The notes under the pieces were generated by a model. That model saw only the letters and a program-made list of their open reading frames with translations, was not told where the DNA came from and did not search any database. The translations under genes and the position numbers were made by a program. From a virus: 31,597 nt of DNA. This document shows, piece after piece, positions 16,712 to 24,800 of the stretch (positions within the stretch are counted from its first letter, which is position 1; every line of letters starts with the position of its first letter). The DNA is taken from the IMG/VR virus record IMGVR_UViG_3300001450_000136, positions 1 through 31,597 of that record; one strand, written 5' to 3'.

Positions 16712-16999
16712 TTATTTAATTGTTAATTCGAATTGTTCTAGTTGACCTATTATTTCTCTCAATGTATCATTACCGTTGTCAAGAATTTTTTTCCTTAAGA
16801 AGTCCATTCTTTCTGTATCCCAATAATCTGCCTGATTAATGAGATCTAGGTCCTGAGGGAGAGAAGATTTTAATTTCCTGAAAGATCCTTCATGCTGGTC
16901 ATGCATGTCTTCCATCATAATTAAAAATGATTTATATAAATTTATAACGTTTCTATTGATTTGAAACTCCAATAATTCCTTAAGTTTGCCTTGATCCAT
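16712..16999 (-). CDS. Small conserved-looking phage protein of unknown function (95 aa)
   Basis: The ATG at 16997-16999 lacks a clear Shine-Dalgarno sequence; the stop is 17 bases before the next gene. The protein is predicted helical and mildly acidic. It begins with an amphipathic helix (MDQGKLKELLEFQINRNV) and ends with DYWDTERMDFLRKKILDNG, whose aromatic and charged pattern suggests a conserved interaction surface. It has no membrane segment, signal peptide, cysteines or known motif. Position between tail-tube-like genes and the putative assembly chaperone points to a tail assembly or minor tail role. I do not recognise the family. Confidence 0.6.
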   Translation of the reverse strand: MDQGKLKELLEFQINRNVINLYKSFLIMMEDMHDQHEGSFRKLKSSLPQDLDLINQADYWDTERMDFLRKKILDNGNDTLREIIGQLEQFELTIK

Positions 17000-17033
17000 G
17001 TCATATGTTATATATAAAAGAGGCGTTTTTCAA

Positions 17034-17819
17034 TTACAAGTATTGAATAATTTTCGCTGTATTAGTTTCGTCTTGTTCGGAAGATACGCTAGAAGATCTA
17101 GAGCTTAAATATCCATTAATATTTAATGAACCTAAGTCTTGCCCACCGCACCCAAGCATAGAAATGCTGTAATCTTGAGGAGGGGTTACGCAAGATTGCC
17201 CTACAGTGTTTGTTAGTCTGTTAGGGAATCCCTCTCCATTAACATCTACTTGAATCTCTCCTTGGCTAAAAACAATCACAGGAGTAGTATTTCCCAACAA
17301 ATAATGAGCACTGTAACTTTGATTAAAACTCCAAGTTATTGATGATATAGGGTCCATTGATCCGACATTACTAAAACCGCTTAGACTTATATTTTCTGCA
17401 ATTACCGGATTTAATTCTGGAGATATTGGCTCAGGAGGGCTCTGTTCAGCAACCCCTCCGAAGTACTCAAACTGTCTTTGCACAACAACAGGTTCACCTA
17501 TATTGATATTTATAGACATGCTCGATAACACGCATGGTGCTGGACAGTAATAAGGCCCAAGATGAACAGTTATATTCTGATCGTTACTCCCTTTTAATTG
17601 ATTGAATATATTTAAATCATTTATTAAATAAGAATCAATGCTTAAACTTCCTTGTGGTGCTTTTTTATTAAATACAGAGCTAGACCCTTTAATTCCTAAA
17701 GATAAAGAATGTTCTAATTCTATACCTTCGTCTAAGCTTGCTGAGTTGCCGTATATATTATCAACAGATAAATCCGAGTAAGTAACAGCCGCTGGAAAAC
17801 TTTTATAACAATTACTCAT
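17034..17819 (-). CDS. Tail-tube-like structural protein, copy 4 (261 aa)
   Basis: The ATG at 17817-17819 overlaps the end of the previous gene by eight bases. The protein is almost entirely beta-type, Ser/Asn/Ile-rich, with several cysteines. It aligns by eye with its upstream neighbour: APQGSLSIDSYLIND matches HPEGSIDIDFYVTTGD, LGPYYCPAPCVLSSMSINI matches AGPFIIKNALLNSFSING, SFNQSYSAHYLLG matches SFSQNFDVKYSLA, and NINGYLSSRS matches SISGILNSRS. That ordering shows common descent. Both share the broad architecture of phage tail tube proteins. The role is inferred as a specialised tube or tube-terminating ring protein; low GC suggests lower expression than the major tube gene. Pilot or baseplate components are alternatives. 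Confidence 0.65.
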   Translation of the reverse strand: MSNCYKSFPAAVTYSDLSVDNIYGNSASLDEGIELEHSLSLGIKGSSSVFNKKAPQGSLSIDSYLINDLNIFNQLKGSNDQNITVHLGPYYCPAPCVLSSMSININIGEPVVVQRQFEYFGGVAEQSPPEPISPELNPVIAENISLSGFSNVGSMDPISSITWSFNQSYSAHYLLGNTTPVIVFSQGEIQVDVNGEGFPNRLTNTVGQSCVTPPQDYSISMLGCGGQDLGSLNINGYLSSRSSSVSSEQDETNTAKIIQYL

Positions 17820-18624
17820 CGCAGCCTGTGTTTTTTACATATTTTTCAGAAATGTTAATTCTTTCTATAACTTCTGATCCGGGGGAAGAGGATAAACTTC
17901 TACTATTCAGTATGCCGCTTATAGATAAATCAGCAACATGTTCTTGACATAAATTATATAATCCAATTTCTGATGCTCTTTTTGAAAATCCAGATTCAGA
18001 GATGCAAAGCCCAGAGGCCCCAGTTAAATTTGTTTTCTCAAAATCCACATCGGAAAGTACGCTTTCTATGTCTAATGTTTTTGACCCTCCAGCATAACTA
18101 ACTCTACTTATTCCAGAACTAGCCAAAGAATACTTAACATCAAAGTTTTGACTGAAAGAATAGTCAAAAGATATCATTTTACTCACCCCTAAATCTTCCA
18201 TTCTCCCGCTCGACGAAGCTCCATGAGCTGGTATTATAGTCGCTCCGCTTTTCGAAGGTGAAGAGCCAGATTCCATTTGCCCGTAATATGAATAACTAAT
18301 AGAGCCTCTTATAATATCCGAAGGGCTTCCGTTTATAGAAAATGAATTTAAAAGAGCGTTTTTTATTATGAAAGGCCCTGCTCGGACTTCCGTAAACCCA
18401 GTGCTTCCATACCCGCTCTCAATCATATCAATCTCATCTCCAGTAGTTACATAAAAATCTATATCTATACTTCCCTCTGGGTGCCCTCTTGCTATTGTAT
18501 TGTAATTTTTAGTCCCTAAGGCAGCGAAACTGTCAACGTCTATACTTTCTGAAATATTTATTGATTCGGCATAATAGCTTTGACTACCAATAGAAGCTTT
18601 CATATTCTTAAAAGAAACGCTCAT
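17812..18624 (-). CDS. Tail-tube-like structural protein, copy 3 (270 aa)
   Basis: The start overlaps the upstream stop in an ATGA arrangement (18621-18624), a sign of translational coupling. The protein is Ser/Gly/Ile-rich and beta-type. It starts with SVSFKNMKASIGSQSYYAES, and a GHPEGSIDIDFYV strand pair near residue 50 looks like the beta-hairpin region of tail tube proteins. Its C-terminus (VADLSISGILNSRSLSSSPG) resembles the equivalent part of the next gene. It lacks signal or membrane sequences. The likely role is a minor tail tube or tail ring subunit. The paralogy with 17034-17819 is visible; relation to the two genes upstream is weaker and rests on shared design. Confidence 0.65.
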   Translation of the reverse strand: MSVSFKNMKASIGSQSYYAESINISESIDVDSFAALGTKNYNTIARGHPEGSIDIDFYVTTGDEIDMIESGYGSTGFTEVRAGPFIIKNALLNSFSINGSPSDIIRGSISYSYYGQMESGSSPSKSGATIIPAHGASSSGRMEDLGVSKMISFDYSFSQNFDVKYSLASSGISRVSYAGGSKTLDIESVLSDVDFEKTNLTGASGLCISESGFSKRASEIGLYNLCQEHVADLSISGILNSRSLSSSPGSEVIERINISEKYVKNTGCDE

Positions 18625-19478
18625 GAGAAAACTCCCGTCAAGTCTGATATTTCACTATAATTAGTCTCAAAAGAAACGCTGGCTGTCATGTTAGAGCCCA
18701 CACTTGCAGACAGATTAGAACTTAATATATTTGCATTGATAAATGTAAATGCTCGAATACTAGTACCGCTGCATGTATTTAATTCAATAGACAAATCTTC
18801 TGTAAAATCACTTGAGCAAATAGCATCGTATATATTTTTACTCTCGTAATCGCTTACTATAAATTCAAATCCAATATTAGCTTTAATTGGAGTCAATAAA
18901 TTAAACTGGCTAGGAATAAACATATCTCCTATTTTGTATACAGGGCTTCTATCTACTGATAATTCAAAATTATATGACTGTATACCATTAGTCGAACCGA
19001 AAGAAGTTATTAATGATATATGATTTGAAATAGCTGGGGTTGGACTATACTCAGTATAACTTCTTGATTCGTTATTAATTTTTCCGGCCCCTCCATATGC
19101 AGTCATTGAAAAATCATCAGAAGCTATTTCCCCAACAGAACATGAAGAACTATAAGAATTAATATGAGCTTTTTTAAAATTAAAAACTTTATTGTAAGAT
19201 TCGTTTTTTCCATATATCAAATATCCACTTAGGGAAGAATCAAACATTCCTGTTATAGGATCGCTTTCTTCTGTCATAAGTCTATTAACAGAAATATTGC
19301 CAACTAGGTCTCCTTCAATTTCGCTTCCTACAAATTCATGTCCCCCAGCAAGCATGTCAGACCTTGGTATAGACCAGTTTCCATCAAAAGACTGAACGCC
19401 TTTTATTTCATTAGCTGAATTACCATATTCGGCAATAAAGACCTGTTGGTCTGAATACTGATTCCTTCCATAAGCCAT
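18621..19478 (-). CDS. Minor tail-tube paralog, copy 2 (285 aa)
   Basis: The gene starts 18 bases after the terminator of the major tube gene. It aligns along much of its length with the 370-residue upstream protein: LSVDRSPVYKIGDMFIPSQF matches IDLPLGRTPLNRIGNSFPFS, IYDAICSSDFTEDLSIELNT matches LRDLICADAKRRNITVTMNT, and NANILSSNLSASVGSN matches NAQLDSQNMSATIGDN. The N-terminal part, FDGNWSIPRSDML, corresponds to VSHSIEVARTDVN. It is therefore a paralog of the likely major tail tube protein, shorter by about 85 residues and much more AT-rich (a sampled line, 18841-18900, has 17 of 60 G+C). It is probably a minor tube or tail-tip ring protein made in lower amounts. Confidence 0.75.
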   Translation of the reverse strand: MAYGRNQYSDQQVFIAEYGNSANEIKGVQSFDGNWSIPRSDMLAGGHEFVGSEIEGDLVGNISVNRLMTEESDPITGMFDSSLSGYLIYGKNESYNKVFNFKKAHINSYSSSCSVGEIASDDFSMTAYGGAGKINNESRSYTEYSPTPAISNHISLITSFGSTNGIQSYNFELSVDRSPVYKIGDMFIPSQFNLLTPIKANIGFEFIVSDYESKNIYDAICSSDFTEDLSIELNTCSGTSIRAFTFINANILSSNLSASVGSNMTASVSFETNYSEISDLTGVFS

Positions 19479-19496
19479 ACCTATCGAATATTACAC

Positions 19497-19527
19497 AAAA
19501 AAGCCCCTGAGTAGAACTCAGAGGCTT
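19497..19527 (-). terminator. Intrinsic terminator after the major tail tube gene
   Basis: On the minus strand the RNA would form an 11-pair stem, AAGCC-U-CUGAG with CUCAG-G-GGCUU (one U-G pair), closed by a UUCUA loop and followed directly by a run of six U's. It lies 22 bases beyond the stop of the 370-residue tail gene and just before its AT-rich paralog, so it would reduce expression of the downstream tail genes relative to the tube gene. Confidence 0.9.
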
Positions 19528-19548
19528 TAAAGTTAACGATTATATGTC

Positions 19549-20661
19549 TCAGGCCTTACCTGAAATAAACACTCCGTTATCGGTATCACTTGGTCCACCA
19601 ATTTGAGTACTGAAGGTCAAGTCTACTGACTTATTATCTCCAATAGTCGCACTCATGTTTTGTGAGTCAAGTTGAGCGTTCTTCAACTTATAAACAACGC
19701 TGGTATCTCCTCCACAACGAGTGTTCATAGTTACGGTAATATTCCTTCTTTTAGCGTCGGCACAGATCAGATCACGCAAAGCGCCCGAAGAGATATCGGT
19801 CAAGTTTGCGGTCACGCTAAGCGAAGCATTAATTGGGAAATCGAGCTCACGAGAGAATGGGAAAGAATTACCAATCCTATTAAGAGGTGTTCTACCTAAC
19901 GGCAAATCAATACTAAAATTTTGAACATTAGCAGTAGCTTCGTCTCCTACGGTGGTCATCCCCGGAAGGATTGCTCCACCCATGTCAAGCTTGTCATTTC
20001 CAAAATTAATCGTGATATCGCCGGGGCGTAAAGCAGCAGCAGAAAGATCTCCTGTAGTAGATACGGGAATTGTAATCAAACCACCGGGCATTGCACTTCC
20101 ATCAGTAACGTCAATTGCAGGATTAGCAACCCCACTACTTTCGGTATCAAAACGAAGGTTAGAAGCTTCAACAGAAACACTAGCACTTGGAATTTCTCCA
20201 ACAGAAGCACTCATACCATAACTGGTAATATATCCATTTCCTACTCCGATCAAACCATTTGATGCTCCATTACCATAATTGGCGCTATCGTTACTCGCGT
20301 CTTCTCCTTCTGGAACTGTTAAAATGTAGTAATTCTTTTCTGCATCAAGGGAATTTTCCTTCATGATGCCAGACAATGCGCTGGTTTCAACTGCGCTATT
20401 GTGACCCTCGACAGATAGTCCGAGACCACTAGCTTCATTGAACCCATCAACAACAAAATATGTAAAATCTAAACTTACAGTTGGTGATTCAATAATTTCA
20501 CGACTTAGAGCGGCCAACTTACCAAACTCATTAACATCGGTACGAGCAACCTCAATTGAATGAGATACGTCTTGCACGCGATGCAATTGCCTTGGTGATT
20601 GGTCTCCAGTCTTGCCCGCATACAGGGCCTCACTTTGATATATGATACGTTTTCTAGCCAT
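19549..20661 (-). CDS. Likely major tail tube protein (370 aa)
   Basis: The ATG at 20659-20661 follows a 59-base gap and lacks an evident Shine-Dalgarno sequence. The protein opens with MARKRIIYQSEALYAGKTG. Strand-rich segments follow, including VSHSIEVARTDVNEFGKLAA (about residues 32-51) and a PTVSLDFTYFVVDG hairpin, and it ends with DLTFSTQIGG. Three features single it out as the abundant tube subunit. It is GC-richer than its tail neighbours (25 of 60 G+C in line 20101-20160). It has its own strong terminator. A clear paralog follows downstream. The middle (about residues 185-230) adds about 85 residues absent from the paralog and may be a surface-exposed domain. The tube role is inferred from position and architecture, since no defined family motif is visible. 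Confidence 0.75.
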   Translation of the reverse strand: MARKRIIYQSEALYAGKTGDQSPRQLHRVQDVSHSIEVARTDVNEFGKLAALSREIIESPTVSLDFTYFVVDGFNEASGLGLSVEGHNSAVETSALSGIMKENSLDAEKNYYILTVPEGEDASNDSANYGNGASNGLIGVGNGYITSYGMSASVGEIPSASVSVEASNLRFDTESSGVANPAIDVTDGSAMPGGLITIPVSTTGDLSAAALRPGDITINFGNDKLDMGGAILPGMTTVGDEATANVQNFSIDLPLGRTPLNRIGNSFPFSRELDFPINASLSVTANLTDISSGALRDLICADAKRRNITVTMNTRCGGDTSVVYKLKNAQLDSQNMSATIGDNKSVDLTFSTQIGGPSDTDNGVFISGKA

Positions 20662-20720
20662 AATGAATATAAATGTTTAACTAAAGATACAGTGAAAATT
20701 GAGAAAAGAGAACTTTTTTT

Positions 20721-21617
20721 TCATATTTCTGATTTTGGTAGTCTTGGTGAACTTATTGTGAAATCTATAAAACCAATCCGCATGTCTCTTGGTATATTGG
20801 TTGCCGAACTTGCGGTGTCATATAACTTGCTGCAATTCACTTTTTCTATAAAGCTATAAGGCCCATTACTATCCATGATATTACTATATATTCCAGTATA
20901 AGTATATGGAGGATTTTTAATATGATAATATTCACCGAAAGGAAAATCTTGAAATTCAACTAAAGGAACACAAACTTCCGTAGAGTCTCTAAACAAAGAC
21001 ATCATAGCGTCGAGCGTGAAATTGTCATTAGTTATCACCACAGCTCTTAAATTACTTTTTGTATCTTGCATACCACCTAAAGCAAAAGGTTTATTGGTGC
21101 TTGAATTATAGCTGATAAATGCTGCTGGTATTGTATAATTTAAAGATCCAAGACCGGAAATTGACTGTAAGAATGTTTCGTCATTACCATCTGCGATGAT
21201 AAAATCAGTGTTCATTAGAAGCTCTTCTTCGCTTTCGTTAGTGATATAACAGTTTACTGTTTTTCTGCTGAAGTCTCCGCTAACCGAAAGAGATGTTCCT
21301 ACATTAGAATTCATCACTACCCTACCCTGATCAAAATCAATCATTAACCCAGTTGGGTCAGATGGGTTTTGCTCTACAAAATCATATTGCCCGGTAAAAT
21401 CTATGTAAACGCCACTCGGAACGTCACTACCATTAGCTACCAATTGTCTATCTGGGCTATAATACGCAACTTGATTACTTGGGATATCAACGGCATTACT
21501 TGAATAATAAAACTGCTGACTAATTCCTGTTTCTGTAGCCTCTGCATATCTAGTTAGTCTATCATCAAACCATAAATAAAAGCTACTAAGTACTTTATGA
21601 TCAAATTGAGGTTTCAT
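20721..21617 (-). CDS. Probable tail terminator or tail completion protein (298 aa)
   Basis: The start overlaps the upstream stop as ATGA (21614-21617). The N-terminus, MKPQFDHKVLSSFYLWFDD, is a recognisable opening of a protein found between neck and tube genes in many aquatic phages. The rest is mixed beta with Ser, Asn and Asp, including GVYIDFTGQYDF, RKTVNCYITNESEEELLMNT and a C-terminal MRIGFIDFTISSP strand. No enzymatic motif, signal or membrane segment is present. Immediately after the neck genes and before the tube gene is the standard place for tail terminator or tail-to-head joining proteins. The exact role is inferred from gene order. Confidence 0.55.
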   Translation of the reverse strand: MKPQFDHKVLSSFYLWFDDRLTRYAEATETGISQQFYYSSNAVDIPSNQVAYYSPDRQLVANGSDVPSGVYIDFTGQYDFVEQNPSDPTGLMIDFDQGRVVMNSNVGTSLSVSGDFSRKTVNCYITNESEEELLMNTDFIIADGNDETFLQSISGLGSLNYTIPAAFISYNSSTNKPFALGGMQDTKSNLRAVVITNDNFTLDAMMSLFRDSTEVCVPLVEFQDFPFGEYYHIKNPPYTYTGIYSNIMDSNGPYSFIEKVNCSKLYDTASSATNIPRDMRIGFIDFTISSPRLPKSEI

Positions 21618-22231
21618 ATTCTTTTTAAACTAGCTTCTATATTCTTAGTCATTCTTTGTAGAATTCCGCTAATATAATCTATTGATCCTGAACTTCCGGG
21701 CCTGTCAGCTATATCATAATCAATTTGTATAGCGCTTTTAGAGCGACTCTTACTACCAAAACTTCCTCTCCCGCCATCATAAAGATACTGCCCTAAACCA
21801 CTCATACCTCTTTCTACTGCTTCAACCCAGCTTTCCGTAGACCAAGGTGATGGGGCAACAGCTTTGATTTCATCTAAAGTGGGCACCGAAAAAGTTAAAC
21901 TTAATGCAAGCACATTTCTTTTTTTTCTTATTGTCTTGATTTTTATTGATCTAGCAAGTAAGCTCCTTATAGGCGAAATGGGATCGTTGCCACTCTGAAA
22001 ACCAATAAAAGTAAATAAGTTTCCGTAGCCGCCAAGAGTATTACTTAAATTTGAGGCTGAAGGACCGCCTTCTATTTCTTTTGTAACTTCGTTATTATTA
22101 AAGTCGTTTAAAAGTTTCTGACTTTCTTTTTCTAAGGCTCGCTTAACTCTTTGTTCCGCTAAAGGTTTGAATATTTTATATCCTTTTTGGGCTATTTCAG
22201 CTTTTAGCCCTCTCATATTTATCTTGGCCAT
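21614..22231 (-). CDS. Neck or tail completion protein (205 aa)
   Basis: The start is coupled to the upstream stop as TAATG (22229-22233) and has the strongest ribosome-binding site in the window, AAGGAGG about nine bases before the ATG. The first 50 residues form a basic helix (KIFKPLAEQRVKRALEKESQ). A Gly/Ser/Asn-rich section and a strand-rich core follow (RKKRNVLALSLTFSVPTLDE), then SPWSTESWVEAVERGMSGLG and a C-terminal helix. Basic N-terminal helix plus compact beta core is reminiscent of HK97 gp10-like tail completion proteins, and the location fits. This is an analogy rather than a demonstrated family match. Confidence 0.55.
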   Translation of the reverse strand: MAKINMRGLKAEIAQKGYKIFKPLAEQRVKRALEKESQKLLNDFNNNEVTKEIEGGPSASNLSNTLGGYGNLFTFIGFQSGNDPISPIRSLLARSIKIKTIRKKRNVLALSLTFSVPTLDEIKAVAPSPWSTESWVEAVERGMSGLGQYLYDGGRGSFGSKSRSKSAIQIDYDIADRPGSSGSIDYISGILQRMTKNIEASLKRI

Positions 22232-22677
22232 TAATCAGCCCTCCTTAAAAACAAGGTATAAAATTTTACTTTAAAAGGGCCAACTTTAGATGGGTCACTT
22301 ATAATTCTAAAAACCTCTCCGTCAATTTCTATTTTTGTAGCTTTGGTGAAAAGAGCATAACCCGCAGCGTCTATTTTTACTCGAACGGACCCTTCACTGA
22401 AGGGGACGTTGACTTGAGCCCTAGACCCGGGCAGGTCCATTTCTTTTTGTTCTTGTCTATAAAGTATTCGAGCTTGTATAGTAAATTGTGTTACTTTAGC
22501 TCTAGTACTTTGTTCATTTTTTATTCTGGAATAAAGAGCGTTATAAGTTCCGTTTGTCGCTACGAAGATTTCGTTTTCACGCTGGAATACTATTATTGAT
22601 CTCGCAAAAGTATCATGAATGTTATCAAAAACATCTCCTATCGCATCTTTATCGGAGTCTGGAATTAATGATCCCAT
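22231..22677 (-). CDS. Probable head closure or head-tail joining protein (148 aa)
   Basis: The start is coupled to the upstream gene by a TAATG overlap at 22675-22679. The first 30 residues are acidic and helical (DAIGDVFDNIHDTFARSIIV), and the rest is predominantly beta strand (SVRVKIDAAGYALFTKATKI). It ends with KVKFYTLFLRRAD. Size, strand content and position, second of four tightly coupled neck genes after the capsid gene, match head closure proteins (gp16/gpFII-like), which bridge connector and tail. No catalytic motif is seen. The family is inferred from order and size. Confidence 0.5.
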   Translation of the reverse strand: MGSLIPDSDKDAIGDVFDNIHDTFARSIIVFQRENEIFVATNGTYNALYSRIKNEQSTRAKVTQFTIQARILYRQEQKEMDLPGSRAQVNVPFSEGSVRVKIDAAGYALFTKATKIEIDGEVFRIISDPSKVGPFKVKFYTLFLRRAD

Positions 22678-23159
22678 TATTCATAAGAGCCGCTTCCGGA
22701 AACATAGCCTCCATCAATTCCAGCTGTTTGCCTTGGCATAGATCGATAAAAGTTATAAGAATAAACTAAATCTCCTAGCTCAATAGACGCGTCTCCAGCT
22801 AAAGACTTATAGTTTTTTGCTATTTCAGTTTTATTAGATCGTACTATAGTCGTATCCCCTTCACTTAACCTAGTCCAGTCCAAAGCCGAACCTGAGCCTC
22901 CTCCGCCTCCAACAAGTATACTTCTAGCTTGCTTGTTGTAGTAATTCTTTAAATATAATTGAGTCAGAATATTTTCCTCTTCTAAAAGAAAAGAGTCTCC
23001 AGTTCCAAAACTTGAATAAGTTAAGTTATTAAATTGCCCAACATTAGCTTCGAGCCATCCGGATATAGCCTCTATTCTAAATTCTCTTTCTAGCTCAGTT
23101 TCGGCATCATCGAATTCATTATCATAAATCCTAGTAGATATTTCGCCAATACTAGACAT
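22677..23159 (-). CDS. Probable head-tail connector (adaptor) protein (160 aa)
   Basis: The ATG at 23157-23159 lies one base after the upstream stop and has an AAGG-type site about ten bases upstream. The protein is acidic and helical through residue 90: ELEREFRIEAISGWLEANVG, then a Leu/Tyr-rich helix. A Gly-rich hinge follows (GGGGGSG, about 85-91) and then a short strand-and-helix region ending in a Gly/Ser tail. Helical connector proteins of about 100-170 residues normally follow the major capsid gene in siphophages and attach under the portal. The role is inferred from position, size and helical content; no diagnostic motif is visible. Confidence 0.5.
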   Translation of the reverse strand: MSSIGEISTRIYDNEFDDAETELEREFRIEAISGWLEANVGQFNNLTYSSFGTGDSFLLEEENILTQLYLKNYYNKQARSILVGGGGGSGSALDWTRLSEGDTTIVRSNKTEIAKNYKSLAGDASIELGDLVYSYNFYRSMPRQTAGIDGGYVSGSGSYE

Positions 23160-23160
23160 T

Positions 23161-23559
23161 TCACAAACCTTCTTGAGATATTTTTAAAATATTTTCTGCA
23201 GCATCACTTTTTGGGTCTACTAGAGGCTTCGTATAACCAATGTTATATCCTGCTCCTGCTCCCGCATGAGATTTAAAAGCTTTAGTAATTTTATTTTTTA
23301 GAGATAGCTTGTTTCCGCTTGGCATTATACCTATCCTCACGGCAAAAGATTGTAGATCTGTAAGAGTCATTTCGTTTATATTCTCCTGAAGAATTTCCAT
23401 ATTAGTCGTTCCGAATGGATTAACTTGTTTAACTCCTAATAAATCTTCTAGATCTTTTACTTTCTCAATATCAGTTTTTCCGTCTGCGATTTTGAGGGAT
23501 TCTACTTTTTTGACCGCTTTTTTAGTGGTTTGCTTTTTTGATGTCTTTTTTGCTGGCAT
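23161..23559 (-). CDS. Small Lys-rich structural protein with SAP/Rho-N-like helical segment (132 aa)
   Basis: The ATG at 23557-23559 lacks a Shine-Dalgarno sequence but lies about 20 bases after the predicted start of a promoter at 23586-23613. The first 22 residues are strongly basic (MPAKKTSKKQTTKKAVKKVE). Residues about 63-95 (MTLTDLQSFAVRIGIMPSGN plus KLSLKNKITKAF) have the two-helix pattern of SAP or Rho-N-like DNA-binding segments: Leu-xx-aromatic, then Lys-x-x-Leu-x-x-Lys-Ile. The Gly/Ala-rich tail is of unknown role. Basic N-terminus plus possible nucleic-acid motif suggests a DNA-contacting virion or packaging protein. I cannot exclude a simple head completion protein. Confidence 0.55.
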   Translation of the reverse strand: MPAKKTSKKQTTKKAVKKVESLKIADGKTDIEKVKDLEDLLGVKQVNPFGTTNMEILQENINEMTLTDLQSFAVRIGIMPSGNKLSLKNKITKAFKSHAGAGAGYNIGYTKPLVDPKSDAAENILKISQEGL

Positions 23560-23585
23560 AATAATAATTTAGTTAGTAATACTAT

Positions 23586-23613
23586 ATTATAACTCCAGAT
23601 ACACAAAAATCAA
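23586..23613 (-). promoter_or_regulatory. Sigma70-like promoter between capsid terminator and neck genes
   Basis: On the minus strand TTGATT (plus 23608-23613) is followed by 16 bases and a perfect TATAAT (plus 23586-23591). The -35 matches TTGACA at four of six. The element begins just beyond the U-run of the capsid terminator and the expected start site is about 20 bases before the ATG of the 132-residue gene. It would restart transcription for the neck and tail operon. Placement makes it more convincing than the base match alone. Confidence 0.55.
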
Positions 23614-23625
23614 GTCCCCGAGAAC

Positions 23626-23653
23626 AAAAAAACCCACCCCCGAAGGGGTGGGT
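23626..23653 (-). terminator. Strong intrinsic terminator with UUCG loop after the capsid gene
   Basis: The minus-strand RNA forms a perfect nine-pair GC-rich stem, ACCCACCCC with GGGGUGGGU, closed by a C(UUCG)G tetraloop and followed by seven U's. It lies 25 bases after the stop of the major capsid gene. It is the strongest hairpin in the window and would sharply drop read-through from the abundant capsid transcript. Confidence 0.95.
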
Positions 23654-23678
23654 CTTAAGAGGTTATCTGATCTTACAA

Positions 23679-24800
23679 TCAGTGTCCAGCAACAACAATA
23701 CCGGTAAGAACTCGGTTGTCGATAATCATGCGACCCTCTTCGAGGGAACCATAATAACCAATCTTTTGTTGGCGAACGCTGTATTGATCATCAGCGGACA
23801 AGGAGAACTCAGCTCCGGACTCAGCGTCATTCGCAACTGCACGAATCAAAGATTCACGAGAGCGATCAAGGCCAATCACCAAGTCATCTCCATCACCAAA
23901 GGCGGGGATGCTTGAAACAGCAGAGCTAGCAACGAACTGTTTGAACAAACGGCAGAACTTGCGGTTAGGTCCAAGCTCATTGATTTCCATCAATCCAATG
24001 CCGTAAAGCTCAGGAACTCCACCATTGGTGAAGACGCTAGAGCGGTAAGACTCAGGGGCAGCAATACTGTCAGCGTTGGCATCATTAGTAGCAGACGACT
24101 TTGTGTTGACGGGGTTGTAAGCCATTGCGCGAAGATCTTCCATAGTTTCAGGAGAAATGAGGAGGTCAGTAATTCCCTTAATGGTTCCTTCTGGCGTACC
24201 ACCGGTCCAAGCCGTATTGATGCGCTTACCAAGAGTGATAAGAGAGTTAAAGTCGGCAAGAGTAAATCCAACACTTGAAGAAGCTTGATTCTTTACATGA
24301 GCTTTATCGTTAGTTTCGGCGTCAGCCAAAGAACCAAGGACCAAGTTAGCGGATGTAGATTCTTGCTTGAGCAAGATTTCTTGAGCGATTCTGGTGAAGG
24401 ACTTTCCAACAACATCAAGACGTGACTGAGCAGCGTAACGACGATCAAAACTAATCGCACTATCAAGGCGGTAAGTAGTGAACTTCATTTCGCTAGCGGT
24501 CGGCAGAACTTGGTTAGTGGGAAGACCACCGGGAACCGTAGTGCTGTAAACCTTGATGTAATCGTCAGCGTTGATATCGTAGTAGAGATCAAGCGGAAGG
24601 CTTGGGTTGCTATCTGCGTTAAACGAGAACGAACTGAACAAATTGCTCAGTGTTGGCGCTTGATTAACTACTTCAGCAAGAACGGGAGCCATGAATTCAG
24701 CCAAAGCGGCTTGAGCTTCATAAGCTACGTCACGATTGCGAGAAGCCATAGCTTTTACAAGCTCGACTTGTTCTTCGGTGCGTTTAAGAGTAATATTCAT
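23679..24800 (-). CDS. Major capsid protein, HK97-like fold (373 aa)
   Basis: The ATG at 24798-24800 has AGGA about ten bases upstream. The N-terminus is helical (RTEEQVELVKAMASRNRDVA, then AYEAQAALAEFMAPVLAEVV), followed by a strand-rich body. C-terminal sequences such as DGDDLVIGLDRSRESLIRAV and EEGRMIIDNRVLTGIVV are of the kind seen in HK97-fold capsid proteins. Length fits the family. There is no long N-terminal delta domain, consistent with a separate scaffold in the upstream 764-residue protein. GC is the highest in the window (27 of 60 in line 24121-24180), and the gene ends at the strong UUCG terminator, both fitting very high expression. The portal-scaffold-capsid order supports the call. 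Confidence 0.85.
   Translation of the reverse strand: MNITLKRTEEQVELVKAMASRNRDVAYEAQAALAEFMAPVLAEVVNQAPTLSNLFSSFSFNADSNPSLPLDLYYDINADDYIKVYSTTVPGGLPTNQVLPTASEMKFTTYRLDSAISFDRRYAAQSRLDVVGKSFTRIAQEILLKQESTSANLVLGSLADAETNDKAHVKNQASSSVGFTLADFNSLITLGKRINTAWTGGTPEGTIKGITDLLISPETMEDLRAMAYNPVNTKSSATNDANADSIAAPESYRSSVFTNGGVPELYGIGLMEINELGPNRKFCRLFKQFVASSAVSSIPAFGDGDDLVIGLDRSRESLIRAVANDAESGAEFSLSADDQYSVRQQKIGYYGSLEEGRMIIDNRVLTGIVVAGH

Noticed and set aside
19539-19544. Perfect TATAAT on the minus strand just before the tail tube terminator
   Set aside because: No acceptable -35 at 16-18 bases, and a start here would run straight into the terminator hairpin; more likely chance in AT-rich DNA.
23990-24274. 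94-codon minus-strand frame within the capsid gene
   Set aside because: It is an alternative frame of the strongly supported capsid coding sequence, with a Leu/Ser-rich translation and no ribosome-binding site.
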